Below are positions 23,577 through 25,351 of a DNA stretch of 25,351 nucleotides, piece after piece. The stretch is from NCBI GenBank assembly GCA_045122895.1, contig JBGVIE010000030.1, forward strand, positions 1-25,351. Direction: 5' to 3'. The DNA is from RGIG1934 sp045122895 (lineage in GTDB: Bacteria > Bacillota > Clostridia > Lachnospirales > Lachnospiraceae). Position 1 is the first letter of the stretch. Each line of letters opens with the position of its first letter. A program made the translations under genes and the position numbers. The notes below the pieces were generated by a model, which saw only the letters and a list, made by a program, of their open reading frames with translations, did not search any database and was not told the origin of the DNA.

Positions 23577-23989
23577 AGAAATTCAGCAAAAAATTAGTGG
23601 GTCTGGCATTGTCAGCCACACTAGTAGCAGGAGAAATTGTGAATGCCAGCGCATCTACTACATATCGTGATGATTGGTATTTGTCACGAATAACCCCAAC
23701 AAGCGGTGTAGGGACAGACACAGTTAAAGTAAGAGAGAACATTAAAAAAGGGTCGTATACAGGCGTTTGTTCATATTCATCAACTACAGATGATGCCGTT
23801 GCAATGGGCGGAACTTCTAATACCACTATAACTTCTAGTGTGTCAAGATTTAGACAGGGAGGAGACGTTCAGACAATCACTGCTAAGGTGACAGGATCTG
23901 GAAACCCTTTATATGCACAATTTAAAATGACACTTATATGTGATAACGGTCAGGCTATAAATAAAGGCTATGTATATTGGATAGGATAA
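23558..23989 (+). CDS. Small secreted protein coupled to agrB, function unknown
   Basis: The 143-residue protein has a typical Sec signal peptide: lysines in the first 12 residues, a hydrophobic core LVGLALSATLVAG, and a likely cut after NASA (residue 32). The mature part of about 111 residues is rich in Ser/Thr/Gly, looks like an all-beta fold, and has two cysteines (71 and 128) that could pair. It ends GYVYWIG. I recognise no firm family; small agr-linked exported proteins of Firmicutes are similar in size and style. It overlaps agrB by 19 bases and has the best ribosome site of the cassette (AAGGAGG, 23543-23549, eight bases before ATG), so it may be the main product of the quorum-controlled transcript. 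A bacteriocin-like, adhesive or signal-related role are all possible. Confidence 0.75.
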   Translation: MEAKLLKKFSKKLVGLALSATLVAGEIVNASASTTYRDDWYLSRITPTSGVGTDTVKVRENIKKGSYTGVCSYSSTTDDAVAMGGTSNTTITSSVSRFRQGGDVQTITAKVTGSGNPLYAQFKMTLICDNGQAINKGYVYWIG

Positions 23990-24024
23990 GATAGAGCACA
24001 GCTATTAGTTTTGCTTGATAAGGC

Positions 24025-24058
24025 GTATTAGGTATGGCAGTGTTGCCATACCTAATAC
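24025..24058 (+). terminator. Perfect 15-bp hairpin after the secreted-protein gene
   Basis: GTATTAGGTATGGCA (24025-24039) and TGCCATACCTAATAC (24044-24058) enclose the loop GTGT. It lies 36 bases after the secreted-protein stop. It lacks a clear T-run (TGTCTAAG follows), so it is either a weak terminator or an RNA-stability element at the mRNA end. Confidence 0.6.
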
Positions 24059-24074
24059 TGTCTAAGGGAGGCAA

Positions 24075-24207
24075 GTGTGAAAAATCACGCTGATGCGCTG
24101 ATTTTGCACACAGCTATTTGTGCCGCAGGCGCCACAAAGTAGCCCTTATCGCAGAGCTGAATCTGATATTCAGCTCGCGATTCCTCCGACGCACGCGTCT
24201 GCGGAAT
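24075..24207. repeat. Four further hairpins in tandem
   Basis: After the 15-bp hairpin come four more stem-loops: 24075-24111 (13-bp arms, one mismatch), 24113-24143 (GCTA.TTTGTG with CACAAA.TAGC, one bulged base), 24148-24181 (ATCGC plus GAGCTGAAT with ATTCAGCTC plus GCGAT, one bulged A) and 24180-24207 (11-base arms, two mismatches). They fill nearly all the space to the lipoprotein ribosome site. No coding frame is convincing here. The last two are GC-richer than the neighbourhood. Confidence 0.6.
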
Positions 24208-24221
24208 GGGAGGTAGTGTTA

Positions 24222-25351
24222 ATGAAGAGAAAACTGATATTAATAGTTCTGGCATCGATGATGCTAACCAGTTGTAAACAGTATGTGGAAGAAGACAACA
24301 TAGATAAGAATAATAAGACTAACGTATCATCAGAAGCTGATGATGAAGCTTCAGACAACAGATATATGTCTTTGACAGAAATCCAGAAATCAAAAGATGA
24401 GGTAATGCAGGATGCTTATGATGGAAAGTGGTCAAATCTTAAGTTTGACAAGTTTAATCCTGAGATAGCAGAAGGTTATTCGGAAATATACAACATAAAA
24501 TGCATACATAGAAATTATAAAAATCTGGAAGGTTCGGATGCTGTAAAGGAACAGTTACGGTTTATAGAGCATTATGCCGAAGACTATCCTAACGGAGTGT
24601 TTTTGATGGACGAAGATAAGGATGAGATGTCGTCCTTTTCTTATAGTGATGTACAGGAGATGATAAGAAAAGAAGAATTTCCTTATCAGAAAAGTGGGAG
24701 AGATGTAATATGTTATGAATGGAAACCGGAGAAAGAATTATATAATGTTCCATATATAGGTGTATATCAAAGCTTGGGAGGATTTCACGTAAACAGATGT
24801 AAGATAATGCATACGGCACTTGAACAGAAAATCGAGAGAGGAGAATATAATGGTGGAGGTATACCTGGTATGAACGAATGGTTCCTGGATACCGAGAAGG
24901 TATACTATGCTAATGCAACAGACGGCTCCCTTGATGATAAGTGGATGCTCCTTGATGGTGAGATGTCTGTTAAGGAGTGTATTGATTATGTTGAGAATTA
25001 TTTTAGGACGGAGTTTCCGGTAGAGGTTACGCCAGGTATGGAAGCTAATGTATATCTGGTGAGGGTACTGAAGGTGACAGATGATGTGTATGCCTACAGT
25101 TGTATAATTAACAGGAAAATACTTGGACTTACAACAGAAGTATGTCCGTCTTCTTTTGGAAATGCGCCGGAGGGGATTGTGCAGGATATGGGTCTTGCAG
25201 AGATGATAGAACACAATAAGCTGGATACATTGTATGATATACCTCTTACTGTAGAACTGGAAAAAACAGGAGAACCAATAGAGAAGATACTGTCACTGGA
25301 AGGGGCATTTAACAAGCTGTCTGACTGGATAGGAGATAACTCAAGCTATAC
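24222..25351 (+). CDS. Lipoprotein of unknown function (runs off right edge)
   Basis: The frame is open from ATG 24222 to the end of the window, at least 376 residues. It begins MKRKLILIVLASMMLTSCKQ: a short lipoprotein signal peptide with lipobox LTSC, so Cys 18 would be lipid-modified and the protein anchored to the outer face of the membrane. A Glu/Asp/Ser-rich linker (about 20-47) follows, then a globular, acidic, tyrosine-rich part with no recognised domain. GGGAGGT (24208-24214) sits seven bases before the ATG. It lies after the agr cassette, separated by five hairpins, so whether it belongs to the same regulon is unclear. No C-terminus is available. Confidence 0.75.
   Translation, partial: MKRKLILIVLASMMLTSCKQYVEEDNIDKNNKTNVSSEADDEASDNRYMSLTEIQKSKDEVMQDAYDGKWSNLKFDKFNPEIAEGYSEIYNIKCIHRNYKNLEGSDAVKEQLRFIEHYAEDYPNGVFLMDEDKDEMSSFSYSDVQEMIRKEEFPYQKSGRDVICYEWKPEKELYNVPYIGVYQSLGGFHVNRCKIMHTALEQKIERGEYNGGGIPGMNEWFLDTEKVYYANATDGSLDDKWMLLDGEMSVKECIDYVENYFRTEFPVEVTPGMEANVYLVRVLKVTDDVYAYSCIINRKILGLTTEVCPSSFGNAPEGIVQDMGLAEMIEHNKLDTLYDIPLTVELEKTGEPIEKILSLEGAFNKLSDWIGDNSSY

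Noticed and set aside
24058..24220. Possible small gene in the hairpin region
   Set aside because: No frame has a start with a ribosome site and protein-like composition; paired arms explain the sequence better.

Overview
The window looks like chromosomal DNA of a motile, AT-rich Gram-positive anaerobe of the Lachnospiraceae type. Evidence: low GC, strong AGGAGG ribosome sites, a cell-wall polyol-phosphate polymer cluster, a YtrA-type GntR/ABC module, a methyl-accepting chemotaxis remnant, a sigma-28-like promoter, a DUF6033-like protein and a clostridial-type agr system. The species cannot be named from this sequence alone.

Layout. 1-194 holds pieces of leftward genes leaving the window; 195-473 has no gene. 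474-1945 encodes a membrane-anchored XRE regulator and a zinc-ribbon membrane protein. 1980-4523 is a decayed zone: a frameshifted chemotaxis receptor that has lost its sensor and its signalling tip, an intact acyltransferase-3 membrane protein, and a C-terminally truncated TetR regulator facing a truncated BMP-family binding protein. 4692-5951 is a tandem GNAT protein.

6018-13954 is an operon behind a good sigma-A promoter (TTGACC-17-TATACT). It encodes an extended SDR, a CDP-polyol phosphotransferase, an IspD/TarI-type cytidylyltransferase and a 1450-residue fusion (phosphotransferase, HAD-like, unassigned domain, degenerate phosphotransferase-like C-terminus). These probably build or decorate a teichoic-acid-like polymer: the cytidylyltransferase would make a CDP-activated polyol and the transferases would polymerise it. 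dtd follows directly. 14519-16087 holds two charged, coiled-coil-rich proteins behind a sigma-28-like promoter and ahead of a strong terminator. 16148-18795 is a self-contained GntR/ABC-2 transporter operon with a palindromic operator over its promoter. 18870-20465 is a DEAD-box RNA helicase with a DbpA-type RNA-binding tail.

20493-23989 is an agr-like quorum-sensing locus in the order response regulator, histidine kinase, then, after hairpins and a candidate LytTR-regulated promoter, a 44-residue AgrD-like pro-peptide (TTG start), AgrB, and a small secreted protein whose start overlaps agrB. In the pro-peptide the position that normally carries the ring-closing cysteine is serine, so a lactone rather than thiolactone signal is predicted. 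A run of five hairpins (24025-24207) separates this from a lipoprotein gene that runs off the right edge. The agr cassette, with its unusual pro-peptide and coupled secreted protein, is the best candidate for a little-described system; the giant fusion glycan enzyme and the sigma-28-linked pair come next.
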